Shown here one piece after another: positions 52,043 to 60,993 of a stretch of 64,000 bases of DNA (its first letter is position 1; every line of letters starts with the position of its first letter). The notes beneath the pieces are model-generated. The model was not told the DNA's origin. It did not search any database and saw only the letters and a program-made list of their open reading frames with translations. Origin of the DNA: SSSZ01 sp036732025 (GTDB taxonomy: Bacteria > Pseudomonadota > Gammaproteobacteria > Burkholderiales > Rhodocyclaceae). Location of the stretch: NCBI GenBank assembly GCA_036732025.1, contig DAINDE010000006.1, positions 46,855 through 110,854 on the forward strand. The letters are read 5' to 3'. The position numbers and the translations under genes are program-made.

Positions 52043-53154
52043 ATGCCCAGGTGGTAATAGACGATGGCGAAGGCGCCATCCACCAGCACGATCATCACCA
52101 GGCCGCTGACCACCGCCCGGGTGGTGGCAATGCCCACCGCCGCCGCCCCGCGCCCGGTCTGCAGGCCGCGCAGGCAGCCGATGCCGGCGATGACCACGCC
52201 GAACGCGCCGCACTTGAAGAGGCCACCCAGCAGGTCGCTCATCTGGACCAGGGTGAACACCTCCTTGAAATACGTCACCAGGGGTACCTGGAAGGTCAGC
52301 AGGATGAGGCCGCCCCCCAGGATGCTCACCACGTCGGCGTAAATAGCCAGCAAGGGCGTCACCGCCAGGGCCGCCAGCACCCGCGTCACCACCAGGAAGC
52401 GCACCGGGTCGAAGCCGAAGGTGGTAAGGGCATCCACCTCCTCGTTGACCCGCATGGTGCCGATTTCCGCGGCGAAGGCGGCGCCGGAGCGCCCGGCCAG
52501 CAGGATGGCGGTCATCAGGGGCGCCAGCTCCCGCACCATGGAAATGCCGATGAGGTCGGCCACATAGACCTCGGCACCGAACTGCCGCATGGCCACGGCC
52601 GACTGGTAGGCGAAGATGACGCCCAGGATGAAGGCCACCAGGGTGACGATGGGCAGGGCATTGACCCCGGCCTCCTCGGCAATGGCCACGGCGTCCCGCC
52701 AGCGCACCCGGTCCGGGTGGCGGACGGCGGCGGCCAGGGCGGCCGCACCCTCCCCCAGGAAAGCCAGTTGCGCCAGGATGTCCTCGCCCATGCGGCGTGA
52801 GGCGAGGCCGATGCGGTGCAGCAGCGAATCGTCGGCCACCGGCGCCGGTGGCGGTTCCCGGAAGACGGCCGGGTCGAACTGCGCAAGCAGCCGCTGAAAG
52901 CGTTCCGGCAGCGCTACCACCGCCACCGCCGCGCCGGGCGGGCGTTCCTGGCGCAACAGGTCCACCAGGAAGGCCAGGCCGGCGCCGTCGCAATAATCCA
53001 CGGCGACGCCATCCACCGCCACCGGCGTCTGCGGGTGCTCGGACAAGGCGGTGCGCGCCGTGGCCCACAGGGGCGCCACGCCGGCCGCGTCGAGCCGGCC
53101 CGAAAGGGTCAGCCGCAGGCCGTCGCCGGTGGTGGTGATTTCCAGTTTCGCCAT
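52039..53154 (-). CDS. MlaE-family permease with N-terminal STAS domain
   Basis: 371-aa permease. Residues 1-~95 form a STAS domain (LEITTTGDGLRLTLSGRLDAAGVAPLW; VDGVAVDYCDGAGLAFLVDLL), fused to an MlaE permease of ~5-6 helices (LPIVTLVAFILGVIFAYQSAVAMRQFGAEVYVADLIG in part; AEIGTMRVNEEVDALTTFGFDP). In E. coli the STAS partner is the separate MlaB; here it is fused. ATG at 53154 chosen; 53163 is an alternative. First gene of the operon. Confidence 0.9.
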   Translation of the reverse strand: MAKLEITTTGDGLRLTLSGRLDAAGVAPLWATARTALSEHPQTPVAVDGVAVDYCDGAGLAFLVDLLRQERPPGAAVAVVALPERFQRLLAQFDPAVFREPPPAPVADDSLLHRIGLASRRMGEDILAQLAFLGEGAAALAAAVRHPDRVRWRDAVAIAEEAGVNALPIVTLVAFILGVIFAYQSAVAMRQFGAEVYVADLIGISMVRELAPLMTAILLAGRSGAAFAAEIGTMRVNEEVDALTTFGFDPVRFLVVTRVLAALAVTPLLAIYADVVSILGGGLILLTFQVPLVTYFKEVFTLVQMSDLLGGLFKCGAFGVVIAGIGCLRGLQTGRGAAAVGIATTRAVVSGLVMIVLVDGAFAIVYYHLGI

Positions 53155-53198
53155 AGGCGCCATGATAATGGGAACATCGCCAGCCCCGATATCCGGCC

Positions 53199-54125
53199 GT
53201 GAAGCTTTTCTACACCGACGTCTTCGTCCTGCCCCTGCCGCCCGGCCACCGCTTCCCCATGGAAAAGTACGCCCGCCTGCGGACAACGCTCCTGGAAAGC
53301 GGCGATTTCGCCGAAGCCGACTTCCACCTGCCGGTGGCCGCCAGCGACGAGGAACTGGCCCGGGCCCACGCGCCGGAGTATGTCCGCCGCGTCGCCGGCG
53401 GCAGGCTGGACGAAGGGGAAATGAAGGCCATCGGTTTTCCCTGGAGCCCGGCCATGGTCGAGCGCTCCCGCCGCTCGGCCGGGGCCACCCTCGCCGCCTG
53501 CCGCGCCGCCCTGGTCGAGGGCGTGGCAGCCAATCTCGCCGGCGGCACCCACCACGCCCACCGGGACCGGGGCGAGGGTTTCTGCGTCTTCAACGACGCC
53601 GCCGTCGCGGCCCGGGCCATGCAGGCGGAGGGCCGCGCCCGCCGCGTGCTGGTGGCGGATTGCGACGTCCATCAAGGCAACGGCACCGCCACCATCCTGG
53701 CCGGCGACGACAGCGTCTTCACCTTCTCCATCCACGGCGCCCGCAATTTCCCCTTCGCCAAGGCCGCCAGCGACCTCGACATCGAACTCCCCGATGGCTG
53801 CCCGGATGCCGCCTACCTGGAGCGCCTGCGCTGGGGGCTGGAAACCGCCTTCGACGCTGCCCGGCCGGACCTGGTCATCTACCTGGCCGGCGCCGACCCC
53901 TACCATGATGACCGCCTGGGGCGCCTCGCCCTCACCTTTGCCGGCCTCGCCGAACGGGACCGGATGGTCTTCGAGCACTGCCGGCAACGGGGCACCCCCG
54001 TCGCCGTCGCCATGGCGGGCGGCTACGCCCGCCACATCGACGACACGGTGCGCATCCACGCCGCCACGATTCGCCTTGCGAAGCGCATAATAGGCGAAGG
54101 CAATCACCGCCCCATCGTTCCATGA
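53199..54125 (+). CDS. Histone-deacetylase-family amidohydrolase
   Basis: 308-aa zinc deacetylase of the arginase/HDAC fold. Motifs: GGTHHAHRDRGEGFCVFNDAA (catalytic His pair), VLVADCDVHQGNGTA (zinc Asp/His), IYLAGADPYHDD (zinc Asp) and MAGGYAR. GTG start at 53199. Bacterial homologues act on acetylated polyamines or acetoin-related acyl groups; the substrate here is unknown. Divergent from the MCE operon by 44 nt; its stop overlaps the DUF488 gene start. Confidence 0.88.
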   Translation: MKLFYTDVFVLPLPPGHRFPMEKYARLRTTLLESGDFAEADFHLPVAASDEELARAHAPEYVRRVAGGRLDEGEMKAIGFPWSPAMVERSRRSAGATLAACRAALVEGVAANLAGGTHHAHRDRGEGFCVFNDAAVAARAMQAEGRARRVLVADCDVHQGNGTATILAGDDSVFTFSIHGARNFPFAKAASDLDIELPDGCPDAAYLERLRWGLETAFDAARPDLVIYLAGADPYHDDRLGRLALTFAGLAERDRMVFEHCRQRGTPVAVAMAGGYARHIDDTVRIHAATIRLAKRIIGEGNHRPIVP

Positions 54126-54517
54126 CCCTGCGCATCGTCCGTCTCGGCTCTCCCCGCGCTCCCGACGAGGGCTTGCGCATCGGCACGGTCCGCCGACCGC
54201 CCCGGGGCGTGCCCAAGAGCACCTTCGCCAGCGGCGACTGGTACGACCTGTGGTTCCCCAACCTGGCCCCCAGCGCCGCCCTGGTCAAGCAGGCCCAGGC
54301 GGCTGCCGGCGCGGCGGAATGGGCCGCCTTCGCCAAGGCCTACCGGGCGGAAATGGCGACGCCCGAAAACGCCCATACCCTCGAACTCCTGGCCGCCCTC
54401 TCCCGCCAGACCAATTTTTCCGTCGGCTGCTATTGCGCCGATGCCGCCCGCTGCCATCGCTCCATCCTGCGCGACCTGCTGGCTGAGCGCGGCGCCTGCC
54501 TGGCCGCCGATTCCTGA
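54122..54517 (+). CDS. DUF488 family protein
   Basis: 131-aa DUF488 protein. N-terminal RIVRLGSPRAPDEGLRIGTVRRPPRGV, central DWYDLWFPNLAPS, and the conserved Cys/His motif VGCYCADAARCHRSILRDLL near the C-terminus. ATGA overlap with the HDAC gene. Function of the family is not established. Confidence 0.88.
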   Translation: MTLRIVRLGSPRAPDEGLRIGTVRRPPRGVPKSTFASGDWYDLWFPNLAPSAALVKQAQAAAGAAEWAAFAKAYRAEMATPENAHTLELLAALSRQTNFSVGCYCADAARCHRSILRDLLAERGACLAADS

Positions 54518-54532
54518 CCCCCTACCCCCACC

Positions 54533-56014
54533 ATGACCGCCCTCTACCGCAGCCCCACGCTCCGCCAGATCGAAACCGCCTGTGCCGACCAACCGCTGAT
54601 GCAGCGGGCCGGCGCCGCCGCTGCCGCCTGGGGGGCCGAACTGGCCGGCGACGGCGGCCTGCCCATCCTCGTCCTGGCCGGCCCCGGCAACAACGGCGGC
54701 GACGCCCTGGAAGCGGCCCGGCTCCTGCGCGAACGCTTCTTCGACGTGCGCGTCGTCTGCGTCGCCGACCCCGCCCGCCTGCCCGCCGATGCGGCCGCCG
54801 CCCGCGAACGCTTCCTCCAGGCCGGCGGCGCCTGCCTGGCGGCGATCCCGGAAGAAGGGCGCTGGGGGCTGATCGTCGATGGCATCTTCGGCATCGGGCT
54901 GGCCCGGGCGCCGGAAGGCGTCTACGCCGACTGGATCGCCGCCGCCAATGCCCTGCGCCGGCGGGACGGCTGCCCCCTGCTGGCCCTCGACGCCCCCAGC
55001 GGCCTTGACGCCGACAGCGGCCGGGCCTGGGCACCCGCCGCGGCCGCCAGCCACACCCTTACCTTCATCGCCGGCAAGCCGGGGCTCCGCACCGGTGACG
55101 GCCCCGACCTCTGCGGCGAACTGCGTGTCGCGCCCCTGGCCCTGGAGGCCGAAGCCATCGCGGCTCCGGACGGGGAGCTGGTGGAGCGGGCCCTTTTCGC
55201 CGCCCACCTGCTGCCCCGCCGCCGCAACAGCCACAAGGGCAGCTTCGGCTCCGCCGGCGTCGTCGGCGGCGCCCACTCCATGGTCGGCGCCGCCTTCCTC
55301 GCCGGCCGGGCTGCCCTCAAGCTGGGCGCCGGCCGGGTCTACCTGGGTCTCCTCGACCCCCAAGGTCCAACGGTGGACCCGGTGCAGCCGGAACTCATGC
55401 TGCGCCGGCCCGAGGCCGTGGTCGAAGCGGGCCTCACCGCGCTGGCCTGCGGCCCCGGCCTGGGCAGCAGCCTGCAGGCCAACGAACTGCTGGACCGGGC
55501 CATCCACGCCGAGATTCCCCTGGTCCTCGATGCTGATGCCCTCAACCTCGTGGCCCTCGATCCCGCCCTGCAGGCTGCCGTCGCCGCCCGCCAGGCCCCC
55601 ACGCTGCTCACCCCCCACCCCGTCGAAGCCGCCCGCCTGCTCGATTGCGACGCCGCCGAGGTCCAGGCCGACCGCATCGGCGCCGCCGCCGAAATCGCCT
55701 GGCGCCTGGACAGCCTGGTGGCCCTCAAGGGCTGCGGCACCGTCGTCGCCACCGCCAAGAGCCGCTGGTGGATCAACACCACCGGCAACCCCGGGCTGGC
55801 CTCCGCCGGTACCGGCGACGTGCTCACCGGCATCATCCTCTCCCTCCTCGCCCAGGGCTGGCCAGCGGAAGCCGCCCTCCTGGCGGCGGTCCACCTCCAC
55901 GGCGCCGCGGCGGACCGGCTCGCCGCCCAGGGTACCGGCCCCATCGGCCTGACGGCGGGCGAAGTCATCGACGCTGCCCGCAGCCTCTTCAACGGCTGGA
56001 TCGATGGGCGTTGA
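54533..56014 (+). CDS. nnrDE: Bifunctional NAD(P)HX epimerase/dehydratase
   Basis: 493-aa repair enzyme for hydrated NAD(P)H. N-terminal YjeF_N epimerase (VLAGPGNNGGDALEAARLLRE; LDAPSGLDADSG), C-terminal ribokinase-like dehydratase (RRRNSHKGSFGSAGVVGGA; LTPHPVEAARLL; TGNPGLASAGTGDVLTGII). ADP- or ATP-dependent dehydration; the GTGD motif is intact. Overlaps the EamA gene by 11 nt. Confidence 0.94.
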   Translation: MTALYRSPTLRQIETACADQPLMQRAGAAAAAWGAELAGDGGLPILVLAGPGNNGGDALEAARLLRERFFDVRVVCVADPARLPADAAAARERFLQAGGACLAAIPEEGRWGLIVDGIFGIGLARAPEGVYADWIAAANALRRRDGCPLLALDAPSGLDADSGRAWAPAAAASHTLTFIAGKPGLRTGDGPDLCGELRVAPLALEAEAIAAPDGELVERALFAAHLLPRRRNSHKGSFGSAGVVGGAHSMVGAAFLAGRAALKLGAGRVYLGLLDPQGPTVDPVQPELMLRRPEAVVEAGLTALACGPGLGSSLQANELLDRAIHAEIPLVLDADALNLVALDPALQAAVAARQAPTLLTPHPVEAARLLDCDAAEVQADRIGAAAEIAWRLDSLVALKGCGTVVATAKSRWWINTTGNPGLASAGTGDVLTGIILSLLAQGWPAEAALLAAVHLHGAAADRLAAQGTGPIGLTAGEVIDAARSLFNGWIDGR

Positions 56015-56897
56015 CCCCCATCCCCTGCGGGGGATGGCGCTGCTCCTCTGCTCCCTCTTCTTCTTCGCCGCCCTGGACGCCACCGCCAAATATCTGGCGG
56101 CAACCTACAGCGTGCCGCTCCTGGTTTGGGCGCGCTACCTGGTGCATTGCCTGCTGATGGTCGTCTTCCTGGCACCGCGCCACGGCTGGACCCTGCTTGC
56201 CACCCGCCGCCTGCCGGCCCAGGCCCTGCGCGGCCTCATGCTGGTCGGCTGCACCGGGTGCGGCATCGCCGCCCTCTCCCGCATGCCCCTGGCGGAAACC
56301 ACCGCCGTGGCCTTCTCCGCCCCGCTCATCGTCGCCCTGCTGGCGGGTCCCTGGCTGGGGGAACGGCTGCCGCCGGCGCGCTGGGCCGCCATCGTCATCG
56401 GTTTCCTGGGGGTGCTCCTCATCGCCCGGCCGGGGGGCTACGTCACCCTGGCCGGCGTCGTTCTCGCCCTCCTGGCGGCCACTTTCTACGCCATCTACCA
56501 GATCCTCACCCGGCAACTGGCGAGCACGGAGCGCACCGTCACCATGGTCTTCTACACGGCCCTGGCCGGCACCGTCTGCATGAGCCCCCTGCTGCCTTGG
56601 TTCTGGCGCGACCTGCCCGCCATCCCCGCCGGCGACGCCCTGCTCATCTGCGCCCTCGGCCTCCTCGGCGGCAGCGGCCACTACCTCCTCACCCGGGCCT
56701 TCCGCCACGCGCCGGCCTCCATGCTGTCGCCCTTCATCTACGTCCAGCTGATCTGGGCCACCCTGCTGGGCGCCGCCGTCTTCGGCCACTGGCCGGACGC
56801 CTTTTCCTTCGCCGGCATGGCGGTCATCGTCGCCTGCGGGCTATGGCTGGCGCTGTCCGCCCGCCGCCCTAACCCGGATAGGGGAACAGACGGCTGA
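56004..56897 (+). CDS. EamA-family (DMT) transporter
   Basis: 297-aa inner-membrane carrier with ten predicted helices in two EamA repeats. First repeat LLLCSLFFFAALDATAKYLAA ... PLAETTAVAFSAPLIVALLAGPWLGERLP; second repeat LTLAGVVLALLAATFYAIYQILTRQLA-like with SPFIYVQLIWATLLGAAVFG. The substrate is unknown. Its 3' end overlaps the convergent flavoprotein gene by 29 nt. Confidence 0.85.
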   Translation: MGVDPHPLRGMALLLCSLFFFAALDATAKYLAATYSVPLLVWARYLVHCLLMVVFLAPRHGWTLLATRRLPAQALRGLMLVGCTGCGIAALSRMPLAETTAVAFSAPLIVALLAGPWLGERLPPARWAAIVIGFLGVLLIARPGGYVTLAGVVLALLAATFYAIYQILTRQLASTERTVTMVFYTALAGTVCMSPLLPWFWRDLPAIPAGDALLICALGLLGGSGHYLLTRAFRHAPASMLSPFIYVQLIWATLLGAAVFGHWPDAFSFAGMAVIVACGLWLALSARRPNPDRGTDG

Positions 56898-58335
56898 GGG
56901 CCTCGCTGTTGCCGTTGGCCTGCATGATGCGCACGTGCTCCCGCCTGAATTCCCGGGCATGCTTGAGGCCGCAGGAGTGGGCGATCATGTCGATCTCCTT
57001 GTTCATGTTGCGGCAGTAGGCGGCCACCCGCTCGGCCTTGTCTTCCACCACCAGGCCCCGCTGCAGGCGGGGGTCGTGGGTGGTGACGCCGGTGGGGCAG
57101 GTGTTCTGGTGGCAGCGCAGGGCCTGGATGCAGCCCAGGGAGAACATAAAGCCCCGGGCCGTATTGACGAAATCAGCGCCGCAGGCCAGGGCCCAGGCGG
57201 CCTTGGCGGGAGTCACCAGCTTGCCGGAGGCGATGATGCGGATGCGCTGCCGCAGGCCGGACTCGATGAGGCTGTCCGTCACCCGGGGCAGCGCCTCCAG
57301 GATCGACAGGGCCATGTGGTCGGCCAGGGCCTGGGGTGCTGCGCCGGAGCCGCCCTCGCCGCCGTCCACGGCCAGGAAATCCGGGGCCGCCTGGAACCCC
57401 CGCCGGCTCACCGCCTCCACCAGCAGGTGCATGAATTCCCAGCCGCCGATGGCGGTCTTGATGCCTACCGGCTTGCCGGTGATTTCCCGGATCCACTGGA
57501 CCATGTCGAGCAACTGGTCCATGTTGCCGGTTTCCGGGTGGCGGTTGGGGGACAGCGAATCCTGGCCCACGGGGATGCCGCGGATGCGGGCGATTTCCTC
57601 GGTGACCTTGGCCCCCAGCAGGACGCCGCCCTTGCCCGGCTTGGCCCCCTGGGAAAGCTTGATCTCGAAGGCCCCCACGCCGTCCAGGGCGGCCAGCTCC
57701 CGCAGTCTGGCCGGGTCGATGCGGCCATCGGCGTCGCGTACCCCGTACTTGGCGGTGCCGATCTGCATGATGACGTCGCAGCCCCCCTCCAGGTGGTAGG
57801 GCGAGAGGCCGCCCTCGCCCGTATCCATCCAGCAGCCGGCCATGCCGGCGCCGCGGGAAAGGGCCTGCACCGCCGGCCGCGAAATGGCGCCGTAGCTCAT
57901 GCCGCTGATATTGACCAGGGAGCGGCCGGTGAAGGGCCTCTCGACATAACCCTCGCCGATCACCAGCGGCGGCGTCGGCAGGCGCTCGGCTTCCAGCACG
58001 GCGAAGGGGGCGCTGACGAAGAGCAGGGCTCCCGGCTGATGGATGTCGTAGGTGGAGCCGAAGCCGATCATGCCGCCCTCGTTCTTGGCCAGGCGATAGA
58101 CCCAGGCCCGGGTGGCCCGGTTGAAGGGCATCTCCTCCCGGTCGCCGAGAAAGAAATACTGGCGGAAGTATTCCCCGAGGTTTTCGAAGAAGAAGCGCAG
58201 GTGGCCAATGACCGGGAAGTTGCGCAGCACCGTGTGGCGCTTCTGGGTGATGTCCCGCACGTAGCGGTAGACGAGAAGAGCGGCCAACGTCAGGGCGATG
58301 AGAACCCCGGCCCCCACCTGAAGAATGTCCATCAT
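56869..58335 (-). CDS. Membrane-anchored FMN-binding glutamate-synthase-like protein
   Basis: 488-aa protein with an N-terminal TM helix (ILQVGAGVLIALTLAALLVY) and a glutamate-synthase alpha-subunit-like TIM barrel: NISGMSYGAISRPAVQALS, GEGGLSPYHLEGG, FLAVDGGEGGSGAAP and the 3Fe-4S cysteine cluster LGCIQALRCHQNTCPTG. The glutaminase domain is missing, so it is not a complete GOGAT; the redox substrate is unknown. Start ATG 58335 has GGGAGGGGG upstream. Confidence 0.86.
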   Translation of the reverse strand: MMDILQVGAGVLIALTLAALLVYRYVRDITQKRHTVLRNFPVIGHLRFFFENLGEYFRQYFFLGDREEMPFNRATRAWVYRLAKNEGGMIGFGSTYDIHQPGALLFVSAPFAVLEAERLPTPPLVIGEGYVERPFTGRSLVNISGMSYGAISRPAVQALSRGAGMAGCWMDTGEGGLSPYHLEGGCDVIMQIGTAKYGVRDADGRIDPARLRELAALDGVGAFEIKLSQGAKPGKGGVLLGAKVTEEIARIRGIPVGQDSLSPNRHPETGNMDQLLDMVQWIREITGKPVGIKTAIGGWEFMHLLVEAVSRRGFQAAPDFLAVDGGEGGSGAAPQALADHMALSILEALPRVTDSLIESGLRQRIRIIASGKLVTPAKAAWALACGADFVNTARGFMFSLGCIQALRCHQNTCPTGVTTHDPRLQRGLVVEDKAERVAAYCRNMNKEIDMIAHSCGLKHAREFRREHVRIMQANGNSEALSRLFPYPG

Positions 58336-58394
58336 GCCCAGCCCCCTCCCTGACGGTACAATGCACTCCTCCAGCATGCCGGTTCGAGAGTGCC

Positions 58395-59258
58395 ATGTCC
58401 ATCGACTTCCCCTACCCCCTCGCCCCCGAAATCGCCCGCAACGTCGATGACGCCCTCGCCGAAGACATCGGCGCCGGCGACCTGACGGCGGAACTGGTGC
58501 CCTACGGCCGCCGCGTCCAGGCCACCGTCATCTCCCGGGAGGCCGGCGTGCTGTGCGGTTCGGCCTGGTTCGAGCTATGCATCCTCAAGCTCGATCCGGA
58601 GGCGGAAGTGCGCTGGGGGGCGGACGACGGCGACCGCATCGCCCCCAACCAGGTGCTCTGCGAAATCGTCGCCAACGCCCGGGCGCTGCTTTCCGCCGAG
58701 CGCAGCGCGCTGAATTTCCTGCAACTGCTGTCCGGCGTCGCCACCAAGGCCCGCATCTACGCCGACGCCATCGCCGGCACCCGGGCGCAGGTGGTGGATA
58801 CGCGCAAGACCCTTCCCGGCCTCAGGATCGCCCAGAAATACGCCGTGCGCTGCGGCGGCGGCGGCAACCACCGCCTGGCCCTGTGGGACGCCATCCTCAT
58901 CAAGGAAAACCACATCCTGGCCGCCGGCGGCATTGCCGAAGCCATGGAAGAAGCACGCCTGGCCGCCGACCGGGCCGGCGAGCGCTGCAAGTTCATCCAG
59001 ATCGAGGTGGAGAACCTCGACGAGCTGAAGACCGCCCTCGACGCCGGCGCCACCATGATCCTCCTGGACAATTTCAGCCTCGACATGATGCGCGAGGCCG
59101 CCCGCCTCAATGCCGGCCGAGCCATCCTGGAAGCCTCCGGCAACGTCACCCTGGAAACCATCCGCCCCATCGCCGAAACCGGCGTGGACCGCATTTCCGT
59201 CGGCAGCCTGACCAAGGACGTGAAGGCGCTGGACCTCTCCATGCGCTTCGTCGCCTGA
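58395..59258 (+). CDS. nadC: Nicotinate-nucleotide pyrophosphorylase (carboxylating)
   Basis: NAD synthesis enzyme using quinolinate and PRPP; 287 aa. ALAEDIGAGDLTAELV at the N-terminus, ERSALNFLQLLSGVAT, DTRKTLPGLRIAQKYAVRCGGG (catalytic Arg/Lys, in part TRKTLPGLR), EVENLDELKTAL and GVDRISVGSLTKDVKALDLSMRF. Single gene, divergent from the flavoprotein. Confidence 0.95.
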   Translation: MSIDFPYPLAPEIARNVDDALAEDIGAGDLTAELVPYGRRVQATVISREAGVLCGSAWFELCILKLDPEAEVRWGADDGDRIAPNQVLCEIVANARALLSAERSALNFLQLLSGVATKARIYADAIAGTRAQVVDTRKTLPGLRIAQKYAVRCGGGGNHRLALWDAILIKENHILAAGGIAEAMEEARLAADRAGERCKFIQIEVENLDELKTALDAGATMILLDNFSLDMMREAARLNAGRAILEASGNVTLETIRPIAETGVDRISVGSLTKDVKALDLSMRFVA

Positions 59259-59333
59259 TTCGGGCCTATAATCGGATTCAAGAACTCGGCGCCCGCGCCG
59301 TATAAGCACAAGTCACCGCTCGGGGGAAACAAT

Positions 59334-59471
59334 ATGCTCTTCGCGCTTTTTTACATCGTCGCGATCACCATCCTGGTCCTGCATTTCACGGGCTTTCTCG
59401 CCCGCCACAACCTCGAATGGCTGGTGCTCGTCCTGGCCGTCGCCGTCTTCCCCGCCGTGATCTATCTCTAG
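59334..59471 (+). CDS. 45-residue two-helix membrane peptide
   Basis: Short gene from ATG 59334 with GGGGGAAAC upstream, ending TAG 59471. The product is two hydrophobic helices separated by RHNLEW: MLFALFYIVAITILVLHF and LVLVLAVAVFPAVI. It ends 17 nt before a strong terminator. No family recognised; strong ribosome site, hydrophobic pattern and own terminator support it as a real small inner-membrane protein. Confidence 0.65.
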   Translation: MLFALFYIVAITILVLHFTGFLARHNLEWLVLVLAVAVFPAVIYL

Positions 59472-59487
59472 GCGCTTTCCGGTCCAC

Positions 59488-59518
59488 GAAAAAAGGGCAG
59501 CCGAGGCTGCCCTTTTTC
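59488..59518. terminator. Bidirectional terminator between small peptide gene and thrC
   Basis: Stem AAAAAGGGCAGCC / GGCTGCCCTTTTT with a GA loop, serving the plus-strand small gene and the minus-strand thrC. Confidence 0.88.
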
Positions 59519-59533
59519 TTTGAGCGATTTCCG

Positions 59534-60961
59534 TCAAACGTGGGCGACTATGAACTGCTTCACCTCCGCCACGTCCGGCGCCATCACCACCACCCGCTGG
59601 GGCAGGTTCTCGATGCCGGCCAGGTCGGCGGGCCGCACCGGCTCACGGCCCAGGGCCTCGCGGATGGTTTCCTCGAACTTGGCGGGCTGGGCCGTTTCCA
59701 GCACCACCATGGGCGTGCCGGGAACAAGATGCTCCAGGGCCACTTTGAGGCCGTCGGCGGTGTGGGTGTCGAGCATGACGCCGTAGGTTTCCTGGGCGAA
59801 GCGGATGGTCTGGAGGCGGTCGGCATGGGTGCTGCGGCCGGAGACGAAGCCGAACTGCGGCATCTTCGCCCAGTGCGCCGTGCCGGAAAGGTCGAAAGCT
59901 TCGCCCTTGTCCACCTTGGCCCACAGCTCGCGTACCACAGCGGGGTCGCGACCCACCAGGTCGAAGACGAAGCGCTCGAAGTTGGAGGCCTTGGAGATGT
60001 CCATGGACGGGCTCGAGGTAACGCTGGTCTCGGCGGTGGTACGGGGCCGGTAGACGCCGGTGCGGAAGAACTCGTCGAGCACGTCGTTCTCGTTGGTGGC
60101 CAGTACCAGGCGGGCGATGGGCAGGCCCATCCGGCGGGCGATGTGGCCAGCGCAGATGTTGCCGAAATTGCCCGAGGGCACGGCGAAGGCCACCTGCTCG
60201 TCGTTGCTCTTCGTGGCCAGGAAATAGCCCTGGAAGTAATAGACGATCTGGGCCGCCACCCGGGCCCAGTTGATGGAATTGACGGCGCCGATCTTGTACT
60301 GCTTCTTGAAGGCGGCGTCGTTGGAGACGGCCTTGACGATGTCCTGGGCGTCGTCGAACATGCCGGTGACAGCGATGTTGAAGATATTGGCGTCCTGCAG
60401 CGAATACATCTGGGCCCGCTGGAAGGCGCTCATCTTGCCCTCCGGCGAGAGCATGAACACCTTGACGTTGTGCTTGCCGCGCATGGCGTACTCGGCGGCC
60501 GAGCCGGTGTCGCCGGAGGTGGCGCCGAGGATGTTGATGGATTCGCCCCGCTTGTCCAGCACGTACTCGAACAGGTTGCCCAGGAGCTGCATGGCCATGT
60601 CCTTGAAGGCGAGCGTCGGGCCGTTGGACAGTTCCTGGGTGTAGAGGCCGTCGGCCAGCCTGGTCAGCGGCGTGATCTGCGCGGCGTCACCGCCGTTGCG
60701 GGTGTGGCAATAGACCTCGGCGGTGTAGGTCCTGGCGACGATGGCTTTCAAGTCAGCGGCGGGAATGTCGTCGATGAACTTGGAAAGAATCGCGAAAGCC
60801 AGGTCGGCGTAGGAAAGCTTGCGCCAGGCGTCCAGCTCGGCGCGGCTCACCTGCGGATAGCTTTCCGGCAGGTAGAGGCCGCCGTCCGGCGCCAGGCCGC
60901 CGAGGAGGATGTCGCAGAAGGCTTGCGGCGCGGCGTGGCCGCGGGTCGAGAGGTAGCGCAT
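59534..60961 (-). CDS. thrC: Threonine synthase
   Basis: PLP enzyme making threonine from O-phosphohomoserine, 475 aa. MRYLSTRGHAAPQAFCDILLGGLAPDGGLYLPE is the canonical start (in part: GGLAPDGGLYLPE), PLP lysine in LSNGPTLAFKDMAMQLLG, phosphate cup ILGATSGDTGSAAEYA and AVPSGNFGNICAGHIA. No hom gene adjacent in the window. Confidence 0.95.
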   Translation of the reverse strand: MRYLSTRGHAAPQAFCDILLGGLAPDGGLYLPESYPQVSRAELDAWRKLSYADLAFAILSKFIDDIPAADLKAIVARTYTAEVYCHTRNGGDAAQITPLTRLADGLYTQELSNGPTLAFKDMAMQLLGNLFEYVLDKRGESINILGATSGDTGSAAEYAMRGKHNVKVFMLSPEGKMSAFQRAQMYSLQDANIFNIAVTGMFDDAQDIVKAVSNDAAFKKQYKIGAVNSINWARVAAQIVYYFQGYFLATKSNDEQVAFAVPSGNFGNICAGHIARRMGLPIARLVLATNENDVLDEFFRTGVYRPRTTAETSVTSSPSMDISKASNFERFVFDLVGRDPAVVRELWAKVDKGEAFDLSGTAHWAKMPQFGFVSGRSTHADRLQTIRFAQETYGVMLDTHTADGLKVALEHLVPGTPMVVLETAQPAKFEETIREALGREPVRPADLAGIENLPQRVVVMAPDVAEVKQFIVAHV

Positions 60962-60993
60962 GGGGGAAACCTGAAAGGCGAAAAGCGTGGATT

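Noticed and set aside
57000..58353. 472-codon plus-strand frame
   Set aside because: Antisense to the FMN-binding flavoprotein; no motif.
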